This document shows, piece by piece, positions 5,866-12,606 of a stretch of DNA of 12,606 nt. Location of the stretch: NCBI GenBank assembly GCA_025964215.1, contig JAOPZG010000458.1, forward strand, positions 1 to 12,606, written 5' to 3'. This DNA comes from Conexibacter sp. (GTDB lineage: Bacteria; Actinomycetota; Thermoleophilia; Solirubrobacterales; Solirubrobacteraceae). Below the pieces are notes generated by a model. That model was not told the origin of the DNA, ran no database searches, and worked only from the letters and a program-made list of their open reading frames with translations. Position numbers and translations under genes: made by a program. Within the stretch, counting starts at the first letter, position 1. Each line of letters opens with the position of its first letter.

Positions 5866-7176
5866 CTATGCCGCCACCAGTTCGAGGTTCGCGCCGTGCG
5901 GCGGCTTGTCCGGCGCGAGAGCTTCGGGCTCGGCGTTGACGTAGGCCTTGAGGCGGGCGCGCTCAGCGGGGTCGCGGCGCATCAGGTGCGTGTAGACCCG
6001 GAGGGTGAAGCGGGGGTCGGTGTGGCCGAGCTGGGCCATGACGCTGGCGGGGTCCTCGCCGCAGGCGACCAGGATCGAGGCGAAGGTGTGGCGCAGCTTG
6101 TGCGGGGTGACGCCCTTGGGCAGCGGGACCTCACCGCTTGCCAGCAGCAACTCGTCGGCGAGCCTGAGCAGCGGCTTGAGGATGCGGTTGCGCAGGTTGT
6201 CCTTGTCGCGCTTGCCGCCGGTGCCGGTGGCGAAGACGAGATCGTCCGGACCGGTGTGCTCGCAGCGCGACCTGTGTGTGGTCAGCTCGGCGTGCAGGAG
6301 GGCGGACATCGGGATCTCGCGCAGGCCGGCGTCGGTCTTGGAGCGCCCGATGAAGATGCGGCGGTTGGCGAGGTCGATGTCGCGCCAGAGCAGGTTGGCC
6401 AGCTCGTGAGCGCGCGGACCGGCGAGCAGCAGCGTGGCGACGATCGCGCGGCGGTCGGTGCAGTGCCAGCGGGGCGAAGCGTCGAGGTCACCTGCGACGT
6501 CGAGCAGTGCACGGATCTGCGCGACCGTGTCGAGGTGGACCGGCGGCTTGGCCTTGACCTTGAGCCGGCGTCGCGGGCCTTCGGCCGGATTGCTGGGCAG
6601 CCACTTGTAGTCCACCGCAATGGCCAGGTAGGAGCCCAGGGTGCTGATCGTGCGGTTGATCGAGCGCGCTGAGAGCGGCTTGATGAGCTGGCCGCGGTCG
6701 TCGCGCATCGGCTTGCCCTCGGCGATGGCCTTGCGTCGCTGCTCAGCTTGGGCGACCTTGAAGGCGCGGTAGTCGTCGATCGCCTCGACGGTGAACTCCG
6801 ACATCCGCCAGTGGGCGAAGTACGGCAGCAGATGGAGCTGCAACGCCCACTTGTCGTTCTCGTAGGTGCGCTCCTCCACCTCGAGCTCCCGTGCCGCCAG
6901 CCGCTCGCTGGTGAACTGGTGGAAGGTCGGCACGGCCGCGTCGACCGTCACCGCTGACGGCTTGGGCTTGTTGCGGTCGGGCGGGACCCAGATGCCGCGC
7001 CGGACGTCGGCCATGATGTTGTCCAACTCGGTCTCGGCCTGCTCGCGCGTCCAGCCGTCGCGGTCGGTGCCGAGGGTGAGGTACTCGCGTTCGCCGTAGG
7101 CCAGGAAGCGCAGAGCGAAGCTGCGACCGTTCTTCAGCGGTCGGTCAAGGACCGTGCCGTCCTTCTTGCGTTGCAA
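5866..7176 (-). CDS. int: Tyrosine recombinase / integrase
   Basis: A 436-residue phage-type integrase that should cut and rejoin DNA at the element's att sites. The start is TTG 7176, chosen because a near-perfect GGAGGTGAG lies 7 nt before it. The N-terminus (DGTVLDRPLKNGRSFALRF, then residues to about 65) looks like an arm-binding domain with an AP2-like beta pattern. A core-binding SAM-like domain follows (about 80-195). The catalytic domain has R255 (LLLAGPRAHEL), K280 (RSKTDAG), H359-x-x-R362 (PHKLRHTFAS), H385 (LGHTDP) and nucleophile Y395 (RVYTHLM), so the whole RKHRHY set is intact. A Pro replaces the usual Leu before the first Arg, which is tolerated in the family. The length is typical. 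Unusually for an integrating element, it sits in the middle of a long operon and not visibly beside an att site. Confidence 0.96.
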   Translation of the reverse strand: MQRKKDGTVLDRPLKNGRSFALRFLAYGEREYLTLGTDRDGWTREQAETELDNIMADVRRGIWVPPDRNKPKPSAVTVDAAVPTFHQFTSERLAARELEVEERTYENDKWALQLHLLPYFAHWRMSEFTVEAIDDYRAFKVAQAEQRRKAIAEGKPMRDDRGQLIKPLSARSINRTISTLGSYLAIAVDYKWLPSNPAEGPRRRLKVKAKPPVHLDTVAQIRALLDVAGDLDASPRWHCTDRRAIVATLLLAGPRAHELANLLWRDIDLANRRIFIGRSKTDAGLREIPMSALLHAELTTHRSRCEHTGPDDLVFATGTGGKRDKDNLRNRILKPLLRLADELLLASGEVPLPKGVTPHKLRHTFASILVACGEDPASVMAQLGHTDPRFTLRVYTHLMRRDPAERARLKAYVNAEPEALAPDKPPHGANLELVAA

Positions 7177-7426
7177 CGTCTCTCACCTCCAGTGCGGGTG
7201 GCGGCGGTGAGGCGGGCGGGGGCGTCGACGAGCGAGCCGACCGACCCGCCGAAGTGGCGGGAGTAGGCTTCTCATCGCGCCGAAGTCCGATTCTCCGGCG
7301 CCGTGGCCGGGGGCGTTTCAGCGCCGCCCGGCCGTTTTGGTTGATGCGTCGACGATAGCTCCGGATCGGGTCGAAAGGGAAGTCCTTCTGCGCAATCGGC
7401 ACCACTCCCCGGCGATCGTCGGACAT
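7145..7426 (-). CDS. Doubtful 93-residue basic ORF, or out-of-frame end of the HTH gene
   Basis: From ATG 7426 a frame encodes MSDDRRGVVPIAQKDFPF, then an Arg-rich stretch and a Pro-rich tail ending 32 nt inside the integrase gene. Between about 7426 and 7330 this frame has better G/C wobble bias than the annotated frame of the HTH gene it overlaps, and its start MSDDR repeats that gene's own start. It may be a small separate gene, the true C-terminus of the HTH protein reached by a frameshift (real, programmed or a sequence error), or chance. A GAGG lies 6 nt before the ATG. Confidence 0.3.
   Translation of the reverse strand: MSDDRRGVVPIAQKDFPFDPIRSYRRRINQNGRAALKRPRPRRRRIGLRRDEKPTPATSAGRSARSSTPPPASPPPPALEVRDVATQEGRHGP
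7185..7190 (-). promoter_or_regulatory. Strong ribosome binding site that fixes the integrase TTG start
   Basis: The minus strand reads GGAGGTGAGAGACG and then TTG. The GGAGGT core at 7190-7185 sits at good distance from TTG 7176 and from no ATG or GTG, which settles the start codon. Confidence 0.8.
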
Positions 7427-7796
7427 GCCGGCCTCGGCTCCTGCGCCTGGGCGCCCGCGGCGGCGGCGCAGGCTCGGGCTCGGGCTGCGAGTCGAAGTAG
7501 GACGTGACGCGGTCGGGGCTGAAGCGCAGCCGCGGCCGGACGCCGGCGCCCAGGCGCAGGGCGCCGAGCTCGTCGGCGTGGTCATAGACCCAGGAGCGAT
7601 CGACACCCCACAGAGACGCCACCTGCGCGGCCGACAGCAGACGACCCGGCTCCCCTACCCCGGTCTCACCGCCGGCCGACGTCGCGGGCTCGTGGCGTTG
7701 TTGGTGTACGAGGTCGGCGACGCGGTGCGCGAGGTCATCGACGCTCTGGGCGTCCAGCCTGACGACGACGACCTCGGGCTGCCGGTCGTCGCTCAT
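7272..7796 (-). CDS. Excisionase-like helix-turn-helix protein
   Basis: ATG 7796 overlaps the methyltransferase stop by 4 nt (ATGA) and has GGAGG 8 nt upstream. The frame gives 174 residues. After an acidic N-terminal helix (DDLAHRVADLV), residues about 51-101 form a MerR/Xis-type HTH with wing: RLLSAAQVASLWGVDRSW, then YDHADELGALRLGAG and RPRLRFSPDRV. This is a typical excisionase-like module, and its place directly before the integrase gene fits a role in directing excision. From about residue 105 the sequence becomes Pro/Arg-rich, then loses wobble bias (7430-7272). The true end of the protein is therefore uncertain and the last 50 residues may not be under selection. A general transcription regulator is the alternative role. 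Confidence 0.72.
   Translation of the reverse strand: MSDDRQPEVVVVRLDAQSVDDLAHRVADLVHQQRHEPATSAGGETGVGEPGRLLSAAQVASLWGVDRSWVYDHADELGALRLGAGVRPRLRFSPDRVTSYFDSQPEPEPAPPPRAPRRRSRGRHVRRSPGSGADCAEGLPFRPDPELSSTHQPKRPGGAETPPATAPENRTSAR
7305..7333. other. Strong hairpin between the HTH domain and the integrase gene
   Basis: GGCCGGGGGCG, loop TTTCAG, and CGCCGCCCGGCC form an 11-bp stem with one bulged base. On the plus strand it is followed by GTTTT, so it would look like a terminator there, but no plus-strand gene leads into it. On the operon transcript it could slow read-through into the integrase gene or be a protein binding site for excision. Confidence 0.4.
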
Positions 7797-8869
7797 GCCG
7801 ACCGCCTCCGGCCGGCTCGGGTAGGGCGCGGCGGCCGGTCCTCCGGGCCGCCCGTGTCCTCGCCGCCGGCGTGTCGCGACCAGTGGGTGATCCGGGCGCG
7901 GGCGACGTCGGCGTGGTGGGGGTCGAGCTCGATGCCGACGAAGCGCCGTCCCTCGAGCACGGCGGCGGCGCCGGTGGTACCCGAGCCACAGAACGGGTCG
8001 AGCACGAGCCCACCAGGTGGGCAGACCAGCGCCACCAGCCAGCGCATCAAGGCAATGGGCTTGACCGTGGGATGTGGGTTGCGGACCGCCGGCGCCGAAG
8101 CATCGCGTGCCGCGGTGGGAAACAGGCCGGTTGGTCGGGCGGGCAGGTGCTCGCATCCGGCGTCGCGTTCGCGCCGCGAGGCCTTGGCGCAATAGAGGAA
8201 GCGGCTGGCGCCGGCGTGCTGGGCCTCGAGCACGGCGGCGGGACATCCCGGCGCGCAGCGTCGCGGTCGGCAGCCCGGGCTGTGGCTCATCACGACGTGC
8301 GCGGGCCAGCGCCGGCGGCTCTCGCCCGGACCCGGGTCAAGGCTGCAGGCCTCGGTGTTCATCGCCCCGGTCCCGTGCCGGGCGACGTTGTCGGCGACCG
8401 GAGCCTCCAGGGCGCGGCGGGCGAGCAGAATCGGTTCGTAGAACGGCTTGAGCGCCGTGCCCTGCCCGTCGGGTAGTCGGCGGGACTTGGGCATGCCTTG
8501 GCCGTGCAGCCACATCAGGACGTCGCGGATCTCCAGGCCGCTGTCCTCGACGCCGCTGATGAGGCGGTGGGCCATCCGCGGGGCGCCGAAGGCCAGGAGG
8601 TGGCCGCCCGGCTTGAGGACGCGGCCGAACTCGGTGGCCCAGCTCGTGGTCCAGTACTCGAAGGCCTGCCCGTTGCTCAAGCGCTCACCGCGACTACGCG
8701 CGGTTCGGCGGATGGTCTTGCCGTCCCACTCCTGGTTGTGGAAGTCGATGCCGTAGGGCGGGTCGCAGACGACGGCGTCGACCGACGCGTCGGGCAGGTC
8801 GGGGAGCAGCTGCAGCGTGTCGCCGGCGATCACGCGCCAGCGTTGGCCGTCATCGAGGAGCGGAGTCAT
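7793..8869 (-). CDS. Beta-class DNA methyltransferase (probable N6-adenine)
   Basis: A 358-residue enzyme that should move a methyl group from S-adenosylmethionine to a DNA base. ATG 8869 overlaps the stop of the upstream gene by 4 nt; the frame opens further up but only as antisense shadow. The catalytic motif DPPYG (36-40) comes before the AdoMet motif DPFCGSG (about 291-297), the beta-class order. DPPY favours adenine, while SPPY would favour cytosine-N4. HPTVKP (about 266-271) precedes the AdoMet site as usual. Between them, five Cys near residues 200-239 (CRPRRCAPGC, FLYCAK, DAGCE) may bind zinc; similar inserts occur in phage and element methylases. No restriction endonuclease gene is adjacent, so it looks like an orphan that marks the element's own DNA or helps it escape host restriction on transfer. 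The target sequence cannot be read from the protein. Confidence 0.92.
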   Translation of the reverse strand: MTPLLDDGQRWRVIAGDTLQLLPDLPDASVDAVVCDPPYGIDFHNQEWDGKTIRRTARSRGERLSNGQAFEYWTTSWATEFGRVLKPGGHLLAFGAPRMAHRLISGVEDSGLEIRDVLMWLHGQGMPKSRRLPDGQGTALKPFYEPILLARRALEAPVADNVARHGTGAMNTEACSLDPGPGESRRRWPAHVVMSHSPGCRPRRCAPGCPAAVLEAQHAGASRFLYCAKASRRERDAGCEHLPARPTGLFPTAARDASAPAVRNPHPTVKPIALMRWLVALVCPPGGLVLDPFCGSGTTGAAAVLEGRRFVGIELDPHHADVARARITHWSRHAGGEDTGGPEDRPPRPTRAGRRRSA

Positions 8870-9723
8870 GCCGAGTCGCCGGTCCAAGGGACCGGCTGGT
8901 CGGACCCGAGGCGGTCGAAGATCTCCGCCCATGGCCCGTGCTCGACCAGTTGGTCGAGCACGGCGATGGAGACCGCCACCTCCGGTGTGCGTTGCAGCAG
9001 CGCGTCGGCCTGGCAGAGGGCCAGGACCGTCTTGGCGCGGCGTTTCAGCGCGGGGGTGGGTGCGCCGGTCAGGATGACCAGCACTTCGGGAAACACGGGG
9101 TAGCTCTGGTGCCATTGGGGCTCCTTGTTGTTCTTGGTGGTGTAGGTGTGCAGCCGCGCGTAGCGGGCAAGCTTTGAGGCGAGCGCGGCGGTGGGTTGGG
9201 TGGCACGGTCGAGTTCGAGGAAGCGGTAGTGAAAGGCCATGCCACCGTCCTTGAGGTGTTGCAGGTAGGTCAGCATGGCGTCGGCGATGACCAGCTCGGC
9301 CCGGCGACCGGGGGTGGTTCCGATCGGGTGAGCGATCTCGTGAACCCACGCCAAAGGGCCGAACTCATCCCCGCGCGCCCGCGCCGCGGTGACGAAGGCG
9401 AGGCCGACGTCGTTGACCGCGATCGTGTGCGCATTCAGGGCGCTGGCCGCGTGCGCGGCGCCGCCCCGTAGCGGTCGTTGTCCGGGACGGGCGAGGGCGT
9501 GGTGGCCGTGGTCGGTGAGGTAGTAGACGCGCCGGGCGCCGCCGCCAGCGTGCACGAAGCTCACCAGCTCCAACGCAACCAAGCGGGCCATGACCTCCTG
9601 GATCCAGCGCAACCGCGCTGCGGGCGTGTGCAACGCCCGCAGCTGCTGCACGGTCAGCAACCGGTGGGCCTGCAGGCTCTCCAGGATGTTGCCAGCCACC
9701 ACGGGCAGCGACTGGGCGGTCAC
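8866..9723 (-). CDS. Replication-relaxation family protein
   Basis: A 285-residue protein with GTG 9723 start (AGGAG 8 nt upstream), overlapping the ATPase stop by 4 nt as GTGA. Residues about 10-78 form a winged helix (LLTVQQLRALH ... RRVYYLTDHGHHAL). The rest carries the pattern I know from the replication-relaxation family (Pfam Replic_Relax): AELVIADAMLTYL (about 142-154), FLELDRAT (168-175), SKLARYARLH (183-192) and YPVFPEVLVILTGA (208-221). The spaced D149, E170/D172 and K185 recall a nuclease-like core, but this is only a suggestion. Such genes are regularly found next to transfer ATPases in Gram-positive elements and are thought to act at the origin of transfer or replication. The assignment is by recognition, not by a search. 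Whether this one nicks DNA is unknown. Confidence 0.85.
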   Translation of the reverse strand: MTAQSLPVVAGNILESLQAHRLLTVQQLRALHTPAARLRWIQEVMARLVALELVSFVHAGGGARRVYYLTDHGHHALARPGQRPLRGGAAHAASALNAHTIAVNDVGLAFVTAARARGDEFGPLAWVHEIAHPIGTTPGRRAELVIADAMLTYLQHLKDGGMAFHYRFLELDRATQPTAALASKLARYARLHTYTTKNNKEPQWHQSYPVFPEVLVILTGAPTPALKRRAKTVLALCQADALLQRTPEVAVSIAVLDQLVEHGPWAEIFDRLGSDQPVPWTGDSA

Positions 9724-12323
9724 GACGACTGCTCCTCTCGGCCGCTTGGGGTGCTGATGAGGTGCGGGCGCGACCCACGCGCACCCTGAACCCGTCCCTG
9801 GCGACTGGCGCTCAGCTCGGACGCGATGCGCCGCGCATGGCCATCGACGACCCCGAGGCGTTCTTGTACGGGTTGGCGACCGGCGGTCTCGTCGATCGCC
9901 GCGTCGAGGGCGCCGAGTTGGCCGGGGTGGCGGTGCTCGGCGTGGAGCTCGGCGGCGGGGATGCCGTGGACGAGGAACGGCCGGGCGACCTCGGTGCCGA
10001 TCGTGACCGAGGCGAGGTAGGTGTAGCGATCAAGGCGGGTAAGAACATCGGCGGCCGGTGGGGTCCCCCACTCCGCGCCGATCATCCGGGCGGCCTTGGC
10101 GTTGACCGTGGTGGACATGAGGTGTGAGCGGTTGGTCGAGACCGCGGTCCATGTCGCCTGGGACAGGCGTTCGGGGTTCTGGTTAAACAGGAACGCCCGG
10201 CCGCCGTACTTGGCCGATTGCTCCAACAGCGCAGGGAGGTTCGGACCGTCGTAGGTCTGCAGCTCGTCGAGGAACACCCAGAACGGGCGCCGTGCCGACA
10301 CGGGCATCGACGCCCGGGCCTTGGCGGCGTGCAGGACGTCGTAGACCAGCAGGTTGGCGATCAACCGGTCACGGGTCGAGCCCGAGCCGGGACAGGCGAG
10401 GACGATCCAGTCGTTGGCCATCGCCCGCCGGGCGTCGTAGGTCGAGACCGGCGAGCCCAGCAGCGCCGCCACCGACCGCGACGCCCGCAGCCGGTCAAGC
10501 AGGTTGGTGACCGCGGTGATCGCCTCGCCCGGCAGTGACGGGAAGCGGTCGGTGAAGAAGCTCCGCGTCGGCGCCGAGAGCCGGGGCAGCACCGCCTCGC
10601 GCCACGCCTCGTCGGAGAGCAGCGTCGGGACCTCGAAGATCGTCGGCGCCAGCTCCGGTGGCAGGGTCAGGGCGAGCTCGGTCAGTGCTTGGGCGGCTTG
10701 GGTGGCGAGGTTCAGGGCGCGGGTGTTGCGCTCATCCCAGCCCAAGGCCGCGGCCAGGGCGTCGACGAACGCGTCGACGCGGGCGGCGGCTTCGATCGGG
10801 GATCGGCTGGTGAGGCCGAAGAGGTTCCAGCCCGGTTGGTTGTTGTCGCTCTTGCGGTCGGAGAGGTCGATCTCGACCACGCGTTCGCGGACGCCGGGGT
10901 CGGTGAGGTAGGTCTTGATCTCGGCGATCGCGTCGGCGTGCGGATCGAGGAACAGGCCGCCGTGGCCGGAGCGGACCAGCGCGACGAACTGGCCGATCGC
11001 TGTCTCGGTCTTGCCGTACCGTGAACGGCCGGCCATGTACGCGAAGAAGGTCTCCTCGGCGCGTACGCCGACGGTGCGCCGGCCGGTCCGGGTCTGCACC
11101 CAGCCCAGCGGGATGACGCCACGCTGGCCGTGGTACTCGGGCAGCCCACGGGGCGGGGCCGGGATCGCGCCACGGGACCGGGCGACGTTCTCGGCGTGGC
11201 AGTGGACGGTCGGGGGTTTGAGCAGCCCCTGGACCTCGCGGACGGAGACGATGTCGCCGCGCCGCGCCGTGAAGCGGCCGTCGGCCAGGCGGCGGTCGAA
11301 CAGTCGCCGGCGGCCGGGAAGGTCGTCGCCGAGGAACCCAAGACCCCCGAGACGCAAACCTCGCGCGCGGAGGTGATTCGCGGCGCTCAGGCCGTCCATG
11401 ACCGCCAACAGCGACCGGGTCGTCTCCAGCGCTCGTTGGCGGTCGCGGGCCTGCACCCGGAGGGAGAGTTGGAACTGCAGCAGCGGGTGCTGCGGGGCGA
11501 GCTTGCGATCCAGCCCCTGGGTGTCGTGGCGACGCTGGACCGACTCAGACGGCGTCGTGCGCCCCTGCCCGCCGGGACCTTGAAGCAGGGCGAGCGGCCC
11601 CCGCTGATCGCGGTCGCGCAGCAGGCGGCGACGGACGCGGCCGGCTTGAGCGGGTGAGAGGATCCGGGCGTCGAGGACGACCCGGGCCTGCTCGCCGTCG
11701 CCGGGCTCGAGCTGGCTGACCGCGGCCGCGAGGCCTTGGATCAGGTCGGGCTGCAGTCCGGTCTCAGCCAGCGCCTCACGGGCCGAGCGGGCGAGGATCA
11801 GCCGGACGCGTACCACCCGCCGCAGGCGACTCGTGACCGGCGCGGGGTCGGCCGCGGGCTCGTGCAGCTCGACACCGGGGTAGGTGGCCAGCGCGCTCTC
11901 CAGCGCCGGCCGCGAGCGGCCCGGGGCACTGATCCGGTAGCGGACCAGACCCTCGGCGTCGGTGACGACCTCGAAGCGCACCGCACTCGCCCCACGGGTC
12001 AGCCAGCCGCCCCGAGAACCGACGCGACCGAGCGCAGCGACGAGCTGCTCGACATCCTCAGATGACGGATCGAACTCCTCGGGAGCCAGCAGGTCCAGCG
12101 TTACCCGGGAGGCCAGCGCCCGCCGCGTCAGCACCACCCGCAGGACGCCCGCCGCGGCCGCGAGGCCACCGCCGCCGCCTACCAGCAGGAGCACCCGACC
12201 CATTGGAATCGAGGGGCCACCGGAGGCCGCCAGCCCAGACAGACCGCGAGCAGCGAGCAGCAGGAGCATGCCCGCGCCCATGGCGATCGCCGCCGCGCGA
12301 TCACGGGGAGAGTCAGGCCTCAC
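9720..12323 (-). CDS. Membrane-anchored TraG/VirD4-like conjugative transfer ATPase
   Basis: I start it at GTG 12323, where GTGA overlaps the preceding 68-residue ORF; the frame stays open up to and beyond 12464. The product is then 867 residues. Two N-terminal hydrophobic helices (about 11-29 MGAGMLLLLAARGLSGLAA and 43-65) anchor it in the membrane. A middle domain (about 70-390) lacks motifs I can name. The ATPase part has Walker A GRSRYGKT (432-439), a LFLDPHAD strand (about 456-463), Walker B WVFLDELQTYDG (about 682-693) and a following FLFNQNPERL, which is the layout of VirD4/TraG coupling proteins with a TraM-recognition-like region. It probably pumps single-stranded element DNA with its bound transfer protein toward the recipient cell. 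The last 70 residues are polar and weakly structured. It leads the replication-relaxation, methyltransferase and integrase genes. Confidence 0.88.
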   Translation of the reverse strand: MRPDSPRDRAAAIAMGAGMLLLLAARGLSGLAASGGPSIPMGRVLLLVGGGGGLAAAAGVLRVVLTRRALASRVTLDLLAPEEFDPSSEDVEQLVAALGRVGSRGGWLTRGASAVRFEVVTDAEGLVRYRISAPGRSRPALESALATYPGVELHEPAADPAPVTSRLRRVVRVRLILARSAREALAETGLQPDLIQGLAAAVSQLEPGDGEQARVVLDARILSPAQAGRVRRRLLRDRDQRGPLALLQGPGGQGRTTPSESVQRRHDTQGLDRKLAPQHPLLQFQLSLRVQARDRQRALETTRSLLAVMDGLSAANHLRARGLRLGGLGFLGDDLPGRRRLFDRRLADGRFTARRGDIVSVREVQGLLKPPTVHCHAENVARSRGAIPAPPRGLPEYHGQRGVIPLGWVQTRTGRRTVGVRAEETFFAYMAGRSRYGKTETAIGQFVALVRSGHGGLFLDPHADAIAEIKTYLTDPGVRERVVEIDLSDRKSDNNQPGWNLFGLTSRSPIEAAARVDAFVDALAAALGWDERNTRALNLATQAAQALTELALTLPPELAPTIFEVPTLLSDEAWREAVLPRLSAPTRSFFTDRFPSLPGEAITAVTNLLDRLRASRSVAALLGSPVSTYDARRAMANDWIVLACPGSGSTRDRLIANLLVYDVLHAAKARASMPVSARRPFWVFLDELQTYDGPNLPALLEQSAKYGGRAFLFNQNPERLSQATWTAVSTNRSHLMSTTVNAKAARMIGAEWGTPPAADVLTRLDRYTYLASVTIGTEVARPFLVHGIPAAELHAEHRHPGQLGALDAAIDETAGRQPVQERLGVVDGHARRIASELSASRQGRVQGARGSRPHLISTPSGREEQSS

Positions 12324-12526
12324 CGTCCCCACCCCACCGTTACCGCAGAGAAGAAGATCTCGCCAACGGCCGAAGCCACGATTCCCGCGTAGCTGCGGAC
12401 GCTTTGAGGGCCTGCTGCAGCAGGGCGTGGTGAAGCCCAACGTGTCGTGCGGGGTGAAGCGCACCGTGAAGCCCGAGATGCGCCCACGGTGAAGTCGCCC
12501 GTCAGCGGGCGGATCCTGCCTGTCAT
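12320..12526 (-). CDS. Small 68-residue ORF bridging two stop/start overlaps
   Basis: ATG 12526 overlaps the stop of the preceding gene (ATGA), and its own TGA overlaps the GTG of the ATPase gene (GTGA). That fit at both ends is the main support. The protein begins MTGRIRPLTGDFTVG, passes through a Ser/Arg/Pro-rich middle and ends in a hydrophobic stretch (YAGIVASAVGEIFFSAVTVG) that could be one membrane helix. The middle has poor wobble bias, while the other two frames there read protein-like strings (GFTVRFTPHDTLGFTT and ALLQQALKASAATRESW). A pair of frameshifts in a once-conserved small gene, or sequence errors, are therefore possible. The family is not recognised. Confidence 0.5.
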   Translation of the reverse strand: MTGRIRPLTGDFTVGASRASRCASPRTTRWASPRPAAAGPQSVRSYAGIVASAVGEIFFSAVTVGWGR

Positions 12527-12606
12527 CGGTCTTGCTCCTTGTTGGTGATGAACGCGTCGACCCATGTCGGCGCGAAGTAGGTGCTGCGCGCGGCGTTCTG
12601 CGGTTG
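12523..12606 (-). CDS. 3' end of an upstream operon gene (cut by window edge)
   Basis: From the right edge the minus strand reads 27 codons with good wobble bias, including STYFAPTWVDAFITNKEQDR, before TGA 12525-12523. The stop overlaps the next ATG by 4 nt, so the gene belongs to the same operon. Too little is present to name it; by position it should be another transfer gene. Confidence 0.6.
   Translation of the reverse strand, partial: QPQNAARSTYFAPTWVDAFITNKEQDR

Noticed and set aside
5566..6672. Long plus-strand open frame of 368 codons
   Set aside because: It is antisense to the integrase and membrane protein genes, whose motifs are complete. Its Arg/Gly/Val/Asp-rich text is typical of mirror frames in GC-rich DNA.
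7177..7430. Search for a tRNA 3' end or att core beside the integrase
   Set aside because: Short TTCG-containing strings occur, but no T-arm/acceptor pairing or CCA-like end could be built, so no att site is claimed.
8870..9349. N-terminal extension of the methyltransferase
   Set aside because: This stretch is out of frame with, and fully covered by, the replication-relaxation gene. The ATGA junction at 8869 marks the start.
11130..12065. Plus-strand open frames opposite the transfer ATPase
   Set aside because: They are mirror frames of a gene with clear Walker motifs and helices; none has a motif.

Overview
The window is high-GC DNA with strong G/C preference at wobble positions, GTG and TTG starts next to good Shine-Dalgarno sequences, and gene families common in actinobacterial integrative elements. 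I read it as an actinobacterial chromosome or large plasmid, possibly of the Solirubrobacter/Conexibacter type; that placement is a guess from composition and gene content. Most of the window is one module of an integrative and conjugative (or mobilisable) element, beside a short accessory region.

Right two thirds (about 4405-12606, all minus strand, read right to left): a tightly packed operon enters from the right edge. In order of transcription it holds the last codons of an unknown gene, a 68-residue ORF, a membrane-anchored TraG/VirD4-like transfer ATPase, a replication-relaxation family protein, a beta-class DNA methyltransferase, an excisionase-like HTH protein, a tyrosine integrase with a TTG start, a small multi-pass membrane protein, a 192-residue unknown protein and a regulator with two winged-helix-like halves. 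Six genes in a row are joined by 4-nt ATGA or GTGA stop/start overlaps, so they are probably translated from one message. DNA transfer (ATPase, replication-relaxation protein), DNA marking (methyltransferase) and excision/integration (HTH, integrase) would then be made together. A hairpin about 50 nt after the last stop may end the transcript.

Left third (1-4404): three intact genes and several gene scraps. At the left edge is a minus-strand membrane protein gene, cut by the window, with more A/T-ending codons than the rest. Next is 677 bp with no intact gene but with the coded 3' end of a lost gene. A plus-strand gene then encodes a DUF3644-like protein carrying an RDx3H motif of the kind used by HEPN ribonucleases. 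It converges on a minus-strand gene for a soluble Hanks-type Ser/Thr kinase with a helical C-terminal region. The kinase/HEPN-like pair, next to mobility genes and gene debris, is the best candidate for an undescribed (possibly anti-phage) system here, but that role is inference. No tRNA, rRNA, CRISPR array or complete insertion sequence was recognised, and no att site could be fixed.
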